From: Sulfurovum sp.
Lineage (GTDB): Bacteria; Campylobacterota; Campylobacteria; Campylobacterales; Sulfurovaceae
Reading direction: 5' to 3'
Length of the DNA: 64,000 bases
Assembly (NCBI GenBank): GCA_024637255.1
Contig: JAGXFO010000020.1
Coordinates: forward strand, 9,070 to 73,069
Under the pieces are notes generated by a model. It was not told the origin of the DNA. It made no database searches and worked only from the letters and a program-made list of their open reading frames with translations. Positions 18,139 to 25,726 of the stretch are shown here, piece after piece (within the stretch, counting starts at the first letter, position 1; every line of letters begins with the position of its first letter). Both the position numbers and the translations under genes were made by a program.

Positions 18139-18636
18139 ATGACAAAAAAATGGAATTTTAAAACCGTAGTAAAAGAGATTGCCTTAGGAGTGTTTCTTTT
18201 ATTTATATTAAGTAATATAATAAGCTATATCCGTAAACCGGAGTTGAATTCAACGCAGCTTGCCATGACAAAAGCACCACTTATTGATGGCAGTATGTTT
18301 CGTGTCACAGAAGGCAAACCTTTGGTCATACACTTTTGGGCCACATGGTGCCCCACCTGCAAGCTTGAAGCAGGAAACATACAGCGTGTATCTGAAAAAT
18401 ATGAAGTGCTAAGCATAGCGGTTCAGTCAGGTTCCAAGAGGGATATTGAGGTATATATGCAAGAAAATGAACTCAGTTTTAAAGTACTGAATGACCCTGA
18501 AGGTGCTTGGGCGAAGAAGTTTAAAGTAGAAGCGTATCCTACAACATTTATTTATGATTCAGCGGGAGAATTGAAGTTCACTGAAGTAGGGTATACGAGT
18601 ACAGCCGGGCTCTTGGCACGATTGGGATGGCTGTAG
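18139..18636 (+). CDS. Membrane-anchored thioredoxin-like protein (TlpA/ScsD type)
   Basis: A 165-residue protein with one N-terminal membrane helix (IALGVFLLFILSNIISYI) and a periplasmic thioredoxin fold. The active site is WATWCPTCKLEAG, a CPTC variant seen in TlpA- and ScsD-like proteins, and the cis-Pro loop is VEAYPTTFIY. It probably shuttles electrons to or oxidises cysteines in exported proteins. No Dsb partner is adjacent. Confidence 0.85.
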   Translation: MTKKWNFKTVVKEIALGVFLLFILSNIISYIRKPELNSTQLAMTKAPLIDGSMFRVTEGKPLVIHFWATWCPTCKLEAGNIQRVSEKYEVLSIAVQSGSKRDIEVYMQENELSFKVLNDPEGAWAKKFKVEAYPTTFIYDSAGELKFTEVGYTSTAGLLARLGWL

Positions 18637-18660
18637 CTGGGACTTATTGGGATGTGTTGG

Positions 18661-19479
18661 CTAAGCTAAGAGATGTCTTAGGGATGTTTCCAAATCTTCA
18701 TGCTTAAACACAAAACCTTTTTCCTGTATGGCTTTAGGATAGATTTCTTTTGAACCTGTCAGTATAGAGGCGGCTTCTCCATACATGATGTTTAGGATGA
18801 ATTCAGGAAGAGTAAGGACAGTTGGACGGTGCAGGGCTTTTCCAAGCGCTTTGGTAAAGGTGTAGTTTGTCACAGGATGGGGTGAAACAGCATTGTAAAT
18901 ACCTGTAATCTTCTTTTCTATAATAAAATGATAAATGCGCATCAAATCTTCAATATCGATCCAACTTGTCATCATCTTACCATCACCAATGACACCTCCG
19001 ACTCCCCAGCTAAACGGAGTAAGCATCTGTGCCAAAGCACCGCCGTCTTTACCCAGTATGACGCCAAAACGCAAGATGGCAGTCGGTTTGTTGCACGCAA
19101 GAGCTTCTTCTTCCCACTTTTTCGCAAGTTCTCCCAAAAAATCATCAGCAATGTCCGTACAGCTTTCATCACATTTTTTGTTATCAGGGTAAATTCCTAC
19201 GGCAGAGGTAGAAATGAAGTGGGAAACATTACTTTTGTTGACAGCATTTACCAGACGTTCTGTACTTTCTATGCGACTACTCAGAAGGATTTTTTTATAA
19301 GGGTCACTCCAGCGTTTGATGATCGGGGCACCGGCAAGGTTTATCACTACATCAACATCCTGAAGTTTATTTAAAATAGTCTCTTCGCCATCTTCTCTGT
19401 CGATAATAACACAATCGCTAAATTGTTTCCGCAACGCGGTTCCGACAAAACCACTGGCTCCCGTAAGTGCTACTTTCAT
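18661..19479 (-). CDS. TIGR01777-family epimerase-like oxidoreductase
   Basis: A 273-residue extended-SDR protein. The Rossmann motif TGASGFVGTAL is at the N-terminus, followed by LAGAPIIKRWSDPYK and SSRIESTERLV, which are typical of TIGR01777 (YfcH/SulA-like) proteins. The substrate is unknown. The ATG at 19479, preceded by AAGGAGA, is preferred over the GTG three bases earlier. In other bacteria this family often occurs with an SRPBCC protein and light- or oxidative-stress genes; here an SRPBCC gene lies about 3 kb away. Confidence 0.87.
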   Translation of the reverse strand: MKVALTGASGFVGTALRKQFSDCVIIDREDGEETILNKLQDVDVVINLAGAPIIKRWSDPYKKILLSSRIESTERLVNAVNKSNVSHFISTSAVGIYPDNKKCDESCTDIADDFLGELAKKWEEEALACNKPTAILRFGVILGKDGGALAQMLTPFSWGVGGVIGDGKMMTSWIDIEDLMRIYHFIIEKKITGIYNAVSPHPVTNYTFTKALGKALHRPTVLTLPEFILNIMYGEAASILTGSKEIYPKAIQEKGFVFKHEDLETSLRHLLA

Positions 19480-19496
19480 CACTTGTCTCCTTTTTG

Positions 19497-19643
19497 TTAT
19501 TGTAAAGTATCTTTTATGTACTCCGTGTGCAACCCTATTTTCAAAAGTTCCCTTACGTCTCTTGCAGCAGTCGCTGTACTTGTTTGTGTGATAGCTTGAT
19601 ATTTTTTTGTTTTGAGATCTCCCTCAAAATTTTCACTACCCAT
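19497..19643 (-). pseudogene. Fic-family protein C-terminal remnant
   Basis: A 48-codon segment wedged between the epimerase and glutathione peroxidase genes. It reads NFEGDLKTKKYQAITQTS then TATAARDVRELLKIGL. This matches the C-terminal winged-helix segment of Fic (DUF4172-type) proteins, where FEGxLxTKKY, a run of S-x-ATAxRDL and a following GRSTxY stretch are usual. The Fic catalytic domain (HPFxxGNGR) is absent and the last part is altered, so this is a relic. No ribosome site is visible. Confidence 0.65.
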
Positions 19644-19654
19644 AGATATACCAT

Positions 19655-20206
19655 TTAGATATTGAGCAGTTTTTCTATCTTCTCTTCCAGTTCGCTGGGT
19701 TTTGTGGATGAGCCGAAACGTTCCACTACTTTGCCCTCTTTGTCTACAAGAAATTTGGTGAAGTTCCACTTGATCGCTTCGCTACCCAGAACACCAGGTT
19801 TTTCAGACTTCAGATAAACATAAAGCGGATGGGTATCGGCACCATTGACGTTGATTTTGGAAAACATGGGAAAGGTTACACCAAAGTTTACACGACAGAA
19901 ATTCTGTATCTCTGCCTCGGTACCTGGTTCTTGGGAGCCAAACTGGTTACAGGGAAATCCAAGTACCACCAAACCTTTATCTTTGTATTTTTGATACAGT
20001 GTTTGAAGTCCGTCATATTGGGGTGTATAGCCGCATTTGCTGGCCACATTGACGATCAGCATCACTTTGCCTTTATAGTCTTCCAGTGTGGTCTCTTTGC
20101 CGTCAATTGTCTTAACGGTAAAATCATAAATTGTGTTCATAGTTGCATCCTTTGCATAAATGTCGATACTTAAAATGAGCAGTAAAGAGATGAGTATTTT
20201 TAACAT
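19655..20206 (-). CDS. Glutathione-peroxidase-family thiol peroxidase, exported
   Basis: A 183-residue member of the glutathione peroxidase family. The peroxidatic Cys is at about residue 58 in NVASKCGYTPQY. The catalytic Gln/Asn region is GFPCNQFGSQEPG, whose Cys can act as the resolving residue in thioredoxin-dependent forms, and WNFTKFLVD is near the end. A signal peptide (LKILISLLLILSIDIYA) precedes the domain, so the enzyme is probably periplasmic, unlike cytoplasmic BtuE-type members. A shorter form starting at Met23 (MNTIYDF) would be cytoplasmic, but the upstream part reads as a good signal peptide and AAAGGAT precedes the first ATG. Confidence 0.88.
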   Translation of the reverse strand: MLKILISLLLILSIDIYAKDATMNTIYDFTVKTIDGKETTLEDYKGKVMLIVNVASKCGYTPQYDGLQTLYQKYKDKGLVVLGFPCNQFGSQEPGTEAEIQNFCRVNFGVTFPMFSKINVNGADTHPLYVYLKSEKPGVLGSEAIKWNFTKFLVDKEGKVVERFGSSTKPSELEEKIEKLLNI

Positions 20207-20218
20207 GCTGTATCCTTT

Positions 20219-20608
20219 TTAGTGTGTGGTTCTAGAGGGAAAATCTTTAACGATGGTAATCACCAGTTCTCCTACTGCAAAACCGAATTTTTTCATCTTG
20301 GAATGGTTGAGTATTACCCCGTCTTCCTGAAGGTGCAGCCAGTCACGCACATCGATGTCAATAGTACCGTCTTTATAGGGAACACTCATGGTGTAGTCTA
20401 TCATAACTGTGTTGCTTTTTGCAATCATTTGTGCTTCACCTGCGATGTCGCCCGCAGTACCTGTGAATGTTTTGTCTCCTGTGGGTTTAAGTGTCCAGAC
20501 GCGTGTTTGGGTTTCTCCGTCATCATAGACAAATGTTTCATCGAGCGTACCTACACAGTTCTTGTCCCAACTCCCTACCAGTTTGCCTGCAAAGATGGAT
20601 AAGTACAA
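20219..20608 (-). pseudogene. DUF3833-family protein, 5' end missing
   Basis: The readable frame covers most of a DUF3833 protein: LVGSWDKNCVGTLDETF, VYDDGETQTRVWTL, then DWLHLQEDGVILNHSK and KFGFAVGELVI. Intact members are about 180 residues with a lipoprotein signal and an N-terminal segment before the GxW motif. Here only 129 residues remain, and the frame can start only at a TTG at 20608 without a ribosome site. That TTG lies inside a perfect inverted repeat (20603-20626), so the gene seems to have lost its 5' end at that point. It lies 12 bases from the glutathione peroxidase gene and was probably once in its operon. Confidence 0.6.
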
Positions 20609-20626
20609 TTCTCAACTGAATTGTAC
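20603..20626. repeat. Perfect inverted repeat at the broken DUF3833 5' end
   Basis: Arms GTACAATTC and GAATTGTAC flank a 6-base loop. No T-run follows on either strand. It sits exactly where the DUF3833 gene is truncated, and the following 70 bases (to about 20700) contain further short partial repeats. It may be an insertion or deletion scar, or an operator. Confidence 0.5.
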
Positions 20627-20695
20627 CGCTTTGGCTAGGCTAGCTTAGTAGGTGACCCGCAAGAGTACTTAGCGGTTCTAAAAGCACAATCACTG

Positions 20696-20701
20696 TATAA
20701 T
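20696..20701 (+). promoter_or_regulatory. -10 box for the Sel1-repeat protein gene
   Basis: TATAAT about 62 bases before the chosen start at 20764. A transcript from here would begin near 20708 and contain TGGAGAAA as ribosome site. Confidence 0.5.
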
Positions 20702-20763
20702 TATATATAATGAGAGAAGAATTTGATAAAACCAAATCTAAACTGATGAATGGAGAAAATTTA

Positions 20764-21738
20764 ATGTTTAAATGTAATAAGTGTGGTTCTGATTTAGAGT
20801 CAAATGCTAAATTTTGTACAAAATGTGGAGAACCGGTTTTGCATATTGCAAACAATGGCGATATTGATAGCGAGAGTATAAATAACAATGGATCAAAAAA
20901 ATGGAATCCTATTTATATGTTTATATTTCCAATACTTTGGGGACTATGGAAGTACCAATATGTAGATGCGGAGAAAATAGGGCTTAAGACTTCTGAAGCA
21001 GTTGAAGCTTCCCTTCTTATTATCGCCATACCAATTATAATTACAACCTCGATATTGATACTGAAAAAGCTAAGAAAAGAACAATATATAAATTTTATTA
21101 AGCATACAACTATTGGAACCTTTATTGTATTTTTGTTAGCAATTGGAACAGAAGTGAACATTCCATTTGGCCAAAAAAATATATCTATTGGAGAGAGTGT
21201 AAAACAAGATAAACTCAAAGCTGCAGAACTCTTTAAGAAATCTTGTGACGGAGGAGAGGCTGAAGGCTGTCACAGTCTCGGACTTGTGTATTCCAAGGGA
21301 GAGGGCATAAAACAAGATAAACTCAAAGCTGCAGAACTCTTTAAAAAAGCCTGTGATGGAGAAAATCCCGGAGGTTGTTTTAATCTTGGAGTTATGTATG
21401 ACAAGGGTGAAAAAGTAAAACAAGATAAACTCAAAGCCGTAGAACTCTATAAAAAAGCCTGTGACGGTGGAGATGCTAAAGGTTGTAATAATCTTGGACT
21501 TATGTATGATAATGGAGAGGGTATAAAACAAAATAAATTTAAGGCTGTAGAGCTCTATAAAAAAGCCTGTGAGGGCGAAGATACTCGAGGTTGTTTTAAT
21601 CTTGGAATTATGTATAGCATAGGAGAGGGTGTAAGACAGGATAAGAAAAGTGCCAAGGAGCTTTTTGGTAAAGCATGTGATGGACAACTTGAAGACGGGT
21701 GTAAAAAATATAAAAAATTAAACGAACAGAAATATTAA
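20764..21738 (+). CDS. Zinc-ribbon membrane protein with Cys-rich Sel1 repeats
   Basis: A 324-residue protein in three parts. Residues 1-26 are a zinc ribbon (CNKCGSDLESNAKFCTKCG, C-x2-C...C-x2-C). Two hydrophobic segments follow (about residues 48-62 and 78-100, with a third near 116-134). The C-terminal half has five 36-residue Sel1-like repeats, each with a Cys pair seven residues apart (such as CDGGEAEGC), as in the disulphide-stapled Hcp proteins of Helicobacter. The repeats are probably periplasmic or outside, and the zinc ribbon cytoplasmic. I chose the ATG at 20764 (GGAG eight bases before) over 20710. The function is unknown; repeat proteins of this kind usually scaffold interactions. 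Confidence 0.8.
   Translation: MFKCNKCGSDLESNAKFCTKCGEPVLHIANNGDIDSESINNNGSKKWNPIYMFIFPILWGLWKYQYVDAEKIGLKTSEAVEASLLIIAIPIIITTSILILKKLRKEQYINFIKHTTIGTFIVFLLAIGTEVNIPFGQKNISIGESVKQDKLKAAELFKKSCDGGEAEGCHSLGLVYSKGEGIKQDKLKAAELFKKACDGENPGGCFNLGVMYDKGEKVKQDKLKAVELYKKACDGGDAKGCNNLGLMYDNGEGIKQNKFKAVELYKKACEGEDTRGCFNLGIMYSIGEGVRQDKKSAKELFGKACDGQLEDGCKKYKKLNEQKY
21199..21690 (+). repeat. 108-base tandem repeats inside the Sel1 gene
   Basis: Units start at 21199, 21307, 21415, 21523 and 21631, exactly 108 bases apart. The first three share almost identical DNA (for example aaacaagataaactcaaag in each), while the last is more diverged. The near-identity at third positions suggests recent duplication of units, so copy number may vary between strains or be miscounted in short-read assembly. 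Confidence 0.9.
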
Positions 21739-21790
21739 CTCATTTTATATCTTCGGATATAGAATGCATATCAAGGGTATAGATTTATTT

Positions 21791-21828
21791 TTTCCTTGTT
21801 TTCATTATCCTCGATGGAAACAAGGAAA
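21791..21828. repeat. Inverted repeat downstream of the Sel1 gene
   Basis: Arms TTTCCTTGTTTTC and GGAAACAAGGAAA match at 12 of 13 positions around a 12-base loop. A second small hairpin with a cTTCGg loop lies just before it (about 21747-21762). Neither is followed by a T-run, but together they may end the Sel1 transcript. Confidence 0.4.
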
Positions 21829-21860
21829 GAATTAGAAATAAAACCGAAGGACTCAGCTTC

Positions 21861-22290
21861 CTAAGATACTTCACCGTAGCCTCTCATCAGCCAAAATGCA
21901 AGCATTTTAAAAAGTACCGATACAAAGGTAATCAACCCAAAATAAATCAGATCACCAGCAGCCAAAAAGGGCACAAAGACAAAAAGCGGCTGAAGCAAGT
22001 ACCATTGAGGCCTGCCAGGTTTTGCGTTTGCCTATTTTCTTGGCCAGCATTGTCCAGAACGGAAGCCCCAGGATACCGGAGATAAAGAAAAGTAAAAGAA
22101 GCGGTCCTGTGTTTGAGGGTTCTTGTAGTACGAGCTGCACATAGAACAAAAAAAGTGTTGCAGGCAGAGCATTGGCAAGAGAGTTGAGCAAAAAAGCCGC
22201 CTGCAAACTTCGAAGAGAGAGTATTTTCTCCCATAGTGTTTTAAATGTTTTGAGTTCGCTGTTTTTTCCTGTTTTACCTTATGCGTTTTT
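21861..22290 (-). pseudogene. MFS (GPH-type) transporter remnant, frameshifted
   Basis: A broken sugar/cation-symporter-like MFS gene. One frame gives LLNSLANALPATLFLFYVQL and GLPFWTMLAKKIGKRKTW, typical of GPH-type MFS proteins. A frameshift near 21975-21990 moves the reading to FVPFLAAGDLIYFGLITFVS, the expected next helix. That frame then jumps directly to what looks like the C-terminal helix (LFKMLAFWLMRGYGE) and stops at 21861, so the middle of the protein is deleted. The upstream part (KTLWEKILSLRSLQAAF) also leaves its frame near 22265-22290. About 140 of some 430 codons survive. Confidence 0.75.
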
Positions 22291-22431
22291 TCATCTGTGC
22301 CTCTTTCCTTGAGAATATAATCTAAGTTTATGATTTTTACTTTTGTCTTTGTGGTCTTTTTCTGCCAGTTAAAATGATGAATCAACAAGAATGTCATACA
22401 AAACATCCATATGCTATGCAATAATATAAGC

Positions 22432-22890
22432 ATGAAACACACATTAATATTTGAAACAACCATCTTCTGTCCTGCTGAGACCCTTTTTGACTTTCATGCT
22501 GATACCAAGAATCTGCCACTAATCACACCTCCAGATACCAGTGTGCAGATACTCAAACTTACAACACCTCTCAAACAAGGCAATGATGCGATGTTACGCA
22601 TCAAAAAAGGGTGGCTTTCTTTTGTGTGGCAGTTGAACTTTGAGACTGTGGACTATCCCCATGTCATCGTAGATGTGGCTACAAAGTCACCGTTTAAATA
22701 CTTTAAGCATGAACACCACTTTATAAAAGTAGATGTCTCGCATAGCATCTTGCGCGATGTGGTGACTTTTTCTCTGCCTTTTTGGCCTCTAAGCAGCGTG
22801 GCAGTGTGGTTTGTAAAAAGAGATATGCATAAGATGTTCGCCTACAGACATCAAAAGACCAAAGAGGCCTTGGCTTCAACAGCTTCTTAA
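22432..22890 (+). CDS. SRPBCC-family ligand-binding protein
   Basis: A 152-residue START/SRPBCC (polyketide-cyclase-like) protein: ETTIFCPAETLFDFHADTKN, then LPLITPP and a later VVTFSLPFWPLS. The fold makes a deep hydrophobic pocket, and this subgroup often accompanies TIGR01777 epimerases. The function is not known. The ATG at 22432 is used because family members begin with a strand right before the FETTI segment; the upstream in-frame ATG at 22411 has no ribosome site. Confidence 0.78.
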   Translation: MKHTLIFETTIFCPAETLFDFHADTKNLPLITPPDTSVQILKLTTPLKQGNDAMLRIKKGWLSFVWQLNFETVDYPHVIVDVATKSPFKYFKHEHHFIKVDVSHSILRDVVTFSLPFWPLSSVAVWFVKRDMHKMFAYRHQKTKEALASTAS

Positions 22891-22909
22891 TAAAAGGTCT
22901 CTTTTGGGC

Positions 22910-23113
22910 TTACTTCTTTATGTTTGCTATATACGCATCATCTTGGTCATCATCATAGATCGTAAATACGGGTGCATACCCCATCGCTATGAGCTTTCTA
23001 TCTAGTACTTTTGCATCAAAACCACTTCTCTTGATGGATGAGAGTAGCATTCTTTGTTCTTCCAATCTTAATCCTGCCAACTCTAACTCAAACGCAATTT
23101 CTTCTATGGTCAT
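22910..23113 (-). CDS. Small conserved-looking protein of unknown function
   Basis: A 67-residue protein translationally coupled to the flavin reductase gene: its ATG overlaps the reductase stop by four bases and a strong AAAGGAG lies six bases before it, so it is a real gene. The N-terminal half is mostly helical (TIEEIAFELELAGLRLEEQR), the C-terminus acidic (YDDDQDDAY). No motif recognised. Coupling suggests a role with the flavin reductase. Confidence 0.65.
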   Translation of the reverse strand: MTIEEIAFELELAGLRLEEQRMLLSSIKRSGFDAKVLDRKLIAMGYAPVFTIYDDDQDDAYIANIKK

Positions 23114-23631
23114 ACTGTGCTCCTTTTAGTTATTGTAGATATTTTTCCCACGGTGGCATACCTTCCGCGGCCGAAAAAAAGCATGGGTTTATCACTCTGT
23201 TTATCATTGACATGAATAGCTTTCACCTCAGATATAAAGATGGTGTGATCACCGTTTTTGTAAGTATCACAGACTTGACATTCGTATATGAAGTCTGAAG
23301 CACTGAGTAATACATTCTCATTGCTATCTTTAGCCTCAACCTCTAACCCGCTTTTGGTGAGTTTATCTTCGCTGTCACCATGTAGTTTTCCCATGAGATT
23401 GACGGTTTCATAATACTCAAATGGTAAAAAGTTGAGCGTGAAACTTTTGTATTTTTCTAACAGCTCATGCGTGTAGTTCTCTTCTCGTACAGCTACAGCA
23501 TAGCGAAAAGGTGACTTAGAGATAGGCATATGCCATGAAGCTGGCATGAGATTATCTTTACAGCAAAGTAGTGCTGTAACTCTTGGTTGCGAATGGTTGG
23601 CGTTTTCTAACGTGCTGTAAGTTTTAAACAT
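23110..23631 (-). CDS. Flavin reductase family protein
   Basis: About 173 residues of the FMN-binding split-barrel type (flavin reductase/DIM6 family). Typical segments are ALLCCKDNLMPASWHMPIS, SKSPFRYAVAVRE, FTLNFLPFEY and FIYECQVCDTYKNGDHTIFI. It would reduce free flavin with NAD(P)H, or bind FMN as a cofactor, in the cytoplasm. The ATG at 23631 is preferred over 23643 because GGAGGA lies five bases before it, inside the longer reading. It is followed by the coupled 67-residue gene and preceded by the lipocalin gene, all on the minus strand. Confidence 0.85.
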   Translation of the reverse strand: MFKTYSTLENANHSQPRVTALLCCKDNLMPASWHMPISKSPFRYAVAVREENYTHELLEKYKSFTLNFLPFEYYETVNLMGKLHGDSEDKLTKSGLEVEAKDSNENVLLSASDFIYECQVCDTYKNGDHTIFISEVKAIHVNDKQSDKPMLFFGRGRYATVGKISTITKRSTV

Positions 23632-23653
23632 GGGTTCCTCCATAAATCTTTTT

Positions 23654-24169
23654 CTAATTGTTTGAATGCTGCTTGGGATAGATTAGTTTGGATGTATCAA
23701 AGCCTAATGCTTTAGCTTTTTTAACCAGTCTGCTGAGAGTCGCTTCATCCAGCTTTGGTGTACGTGATAGTATCCAGAGGTAACTCAGATCCGGACCGCT
23801 TATCATGGTGTAGGTTTCATAGTCTGTATCCATCACGATGTATGAGCCGTAAAACGGGCCAAAGAAAGAAACTTTTAAAAACCCTTTGTCGGGACTTTCG
23901 ACAAAATAGGCTTTGCCCTCTGCTTCGCTCCACACTTCATCTTGGGTTTTGTAACCTTTGTTAAGCACTTTTACTCCGCCGTCTTCCCTTAGGCTGTATG
24001 TCGCGCTGATCTGCTCTAGGCCTCGCTCAAAACGGTGATCAAGTCTGGCTATCTCATACCATGTTCCAAGGTAGCTTGCGAGTTTGAAATTCTCTACGGG
24101 TTCAATATTTTTTGGTTTGTCCACACAACCGGTAAGCAAGAGCGCCAGCATCAGTAATAATTTTTTCAT
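23654..24169 (-). CDS. blc: Outer membrane lipocalin Blc
   Basis: Bacterial lipocalin lipoprotein of 171 residues. The signal peptide ends in the lipobox LLTGC, and the lipocalin signature LGTWYEIARLDHRFERGL is near residue 33. SYLWILSRTP and the following helix are typical of Blc. The mature protein likely sits in the outer membrane and binds lysophospholipids or fatty acids under membrane stress. The ATG at 24169 is chosen because it starts the signal peptide and has AAGGAT upstream; the longer frame back to 24250 overlaps the kinase gene. It follows the ABC1 kinase gene closely. Confidence 0.92.
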   Translation of the reverse strand: MKKLLLMLALLLTGCVDKPKNIEPVENFKLASYLGTWYEIARLDHRFERGLEQISATYSLREDGGVKVLNKGYKTQDEVWSEAEGKAYFVESPDKGFLKVSFFGPFYGSYIVMDTDYETYTMISGPDLSYLWILSRTPKLDEATLSRLVKKAKALGFDTSKLIYPKQHSNN

Positions 24170-24173
24170 CGTT

Positions 24174-25724
24174 TTATCCTTTTCTGAATAATAAACGCAG
24201 TAATCCTGCAGCAAAAAGTACGATTGCGAGATTTTGTAATGTATTGTCAAGCATCAAGACAAAGAGTGCAGAAATCATTAAGGCCACAGCAATAATAACC
24301 GGTTTGATAGATTCTTTTAAAGATTTTTCCAGTGCTTCAAGTTGCGGTTTGGAAAGTTCTACCCTTAGGTTCTCTTCGCTGATGCGGTACAACGTGTTTC
24401 TGAAAGCACGAACATCCATAGGAAAATTTTTAAACTCATCTATAAGCGTTTCGACGATACCTTCTTTCGCGCCTAAGGCACGCGGTATATTGTTCTGTAA
24501 AATGGGCAGAATGTCTTTAATGCCGTTAAAGTTTTCGATGTACGTCGTGCCAAGCCCTTCGATGATGGCACTTACCCTTAAGATGTAAATCGCCTCTTGG
24601 GGCAGCTTGAAAGGAAGATTTCTTGTCTGTTCCAGGACTTCAAATGCAAGTTGTTGCATGCTGGAACTGTCGAGCGCATCGTTTTGAAATATTTCAAACA
24701 TTCTTTCGGTAAATTCTGCCAGTTCGGCCAGTGGTGCATCGTAGGCTACTGTACCCATACGCTTGGACGCACTTACATAGCGTTCATAATCCTGTTCATT
24801 GGCAGCTTTGAGCATCTCGATGATGGCGATGCGGGTCTCATTGGGTACACGTTTTACCATACCAAAATCTAAAAGTATCAGCTTGCCTTTTTTGGAGACC
24901 AAAAGATTTCCAGGATGCGGATCTGCATGAAAGAATCCCTTCACGAGCATTTGTTCGGTGTAAAATTGAACCAGAGTCTCTATGAGAGGCTTAATATCTA
25001 TATGGTGCGCTTCAAGTGCATCTTTATCGTCAAACCTGAACCCTTCTTCAAAGCTCATTACCAGGGCATCATCACAGCTAATGGACTCATAGGCGAGAGG
25101 GAAGCGTACATCCATATTGGCGTAGATTTGGGAGAATTTTATAAGATTTGCACGTTCCTGATTGAGACTGACCTCTTTTAGAATCATGGAAGAAAATTCT
25201 GCTATCACCGCTTCTATGGAGTGCTTGGTATAATGCGAAAAAAGCGGACGAAAGAGTGCATTAAATGAAGTGAGGATGCGTATATCGGCCTTAACCTGCG
25301 CTTCGATGCCTTCACGTCTTAGCTTGACAGCCACCTTGGTCTCTTCGCCAAGCCATGCTTCATGTACCTGACCTATGGAGGCTGAGGCTATGGGCTGTTT
25401 TTCGAAACGACTGAAAGGATTCTCTTTGAAAGCTCTGTCAAAAACCCCCTGCATGGTTTTTTCGTCCATGGCAGGAAGCTCATCATGCAGGGTTTTGAGT
25501 TTAAAGAGGTACTCTGGCGGGAAAAAGTCATTACGTGTTGCCAACACTTGTGCCAACTTAATGAAACTTGCACCTAAAAGGGTGATGGTTGTAACAAGTT
25601 TTTGTGCACCAAGAGGAGAAAACAGCAAAAATCTTTCACGTTTTCTGATGAGCATATAAAGCGTAAGCAATACTTTAAAGACATACCAGACACGAAGAGG
25701 AGAATAGAGTTTAATATTCTTCAC
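24174..25724 (-). CDS. ABC1/AarF/UbiB-family atypical kinase
   Basis: A 516-residue ABC1-family protein. The family KxGQ-type motif appears as FIKLAQVLATRND, followed by the Ala-rich loop ASASIGQVHEA, the Lys in VAVKLRR, FFHADPHPGNLL and LLDFGMV. Two hydrophobic segments at the C-terminus (VIIAVALMISALFVLML and LAIVLFAAGLLRLLF) anchor it in the membrane. UbiB homologues support ubiquinone synthesis, but Campylobacterota normally use menaquinone, so the role here may be in other lipid or quinone handling. The phasin-like gene upstream ends two bases before it. Confidence 0.9.
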   Translation of the reverse strand: MKNIKLYSPLRVWYVFKVLLTLYMLIRKRERFLLFSPLGAQKLVTTITLLGASFIKLAQVLATRNDFFPPEYLFKLKTLHDELPAMDEKTMQGVFDRAFKENPFSRFEKQPIASASIGQVHEAWLGEETKVAVKLRREGIEAQVKADIRILTSFNALFRPLFSHYTKHSIEAVIAEFSSMILKEVSLNQERANLIKFSQIYANMDVRFPLAYESISCDDALVMSFEEGFRFDDKDALEAHHIDIKPLIETLVQFYTEQMLVKGFFHADPHPGNLLVSKKGKLILLDFGMVKRVPNETRIAIIEMLKAANEQDYERYVSASKRMGTVAYDAPLAELAEFTERMFEIFQNDALDSSSMQQLAFEVLEQTRNLPFKLPQEAIYILRVSAIIEGLGTTYIENFNGIKDILPILQNNIPRALGAKEGIVETLIDEFKNFPMDVRAFRNTLYRISEENLRVELSKPQLEALEKSLKESIKPVIIAVALMISALFVLMLDNTLQNLAIVLFAAGLLRLLFRKG

Positions 25725-25726
25725 TC

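Noticed and set aside
21136..21687. A 183-codon frame opposite the Sel1 repeats
   Set aside because: It is the antisense reading of a repetitive gene; its own repeats mirror those of the real gene and it lacks a ribosome site.
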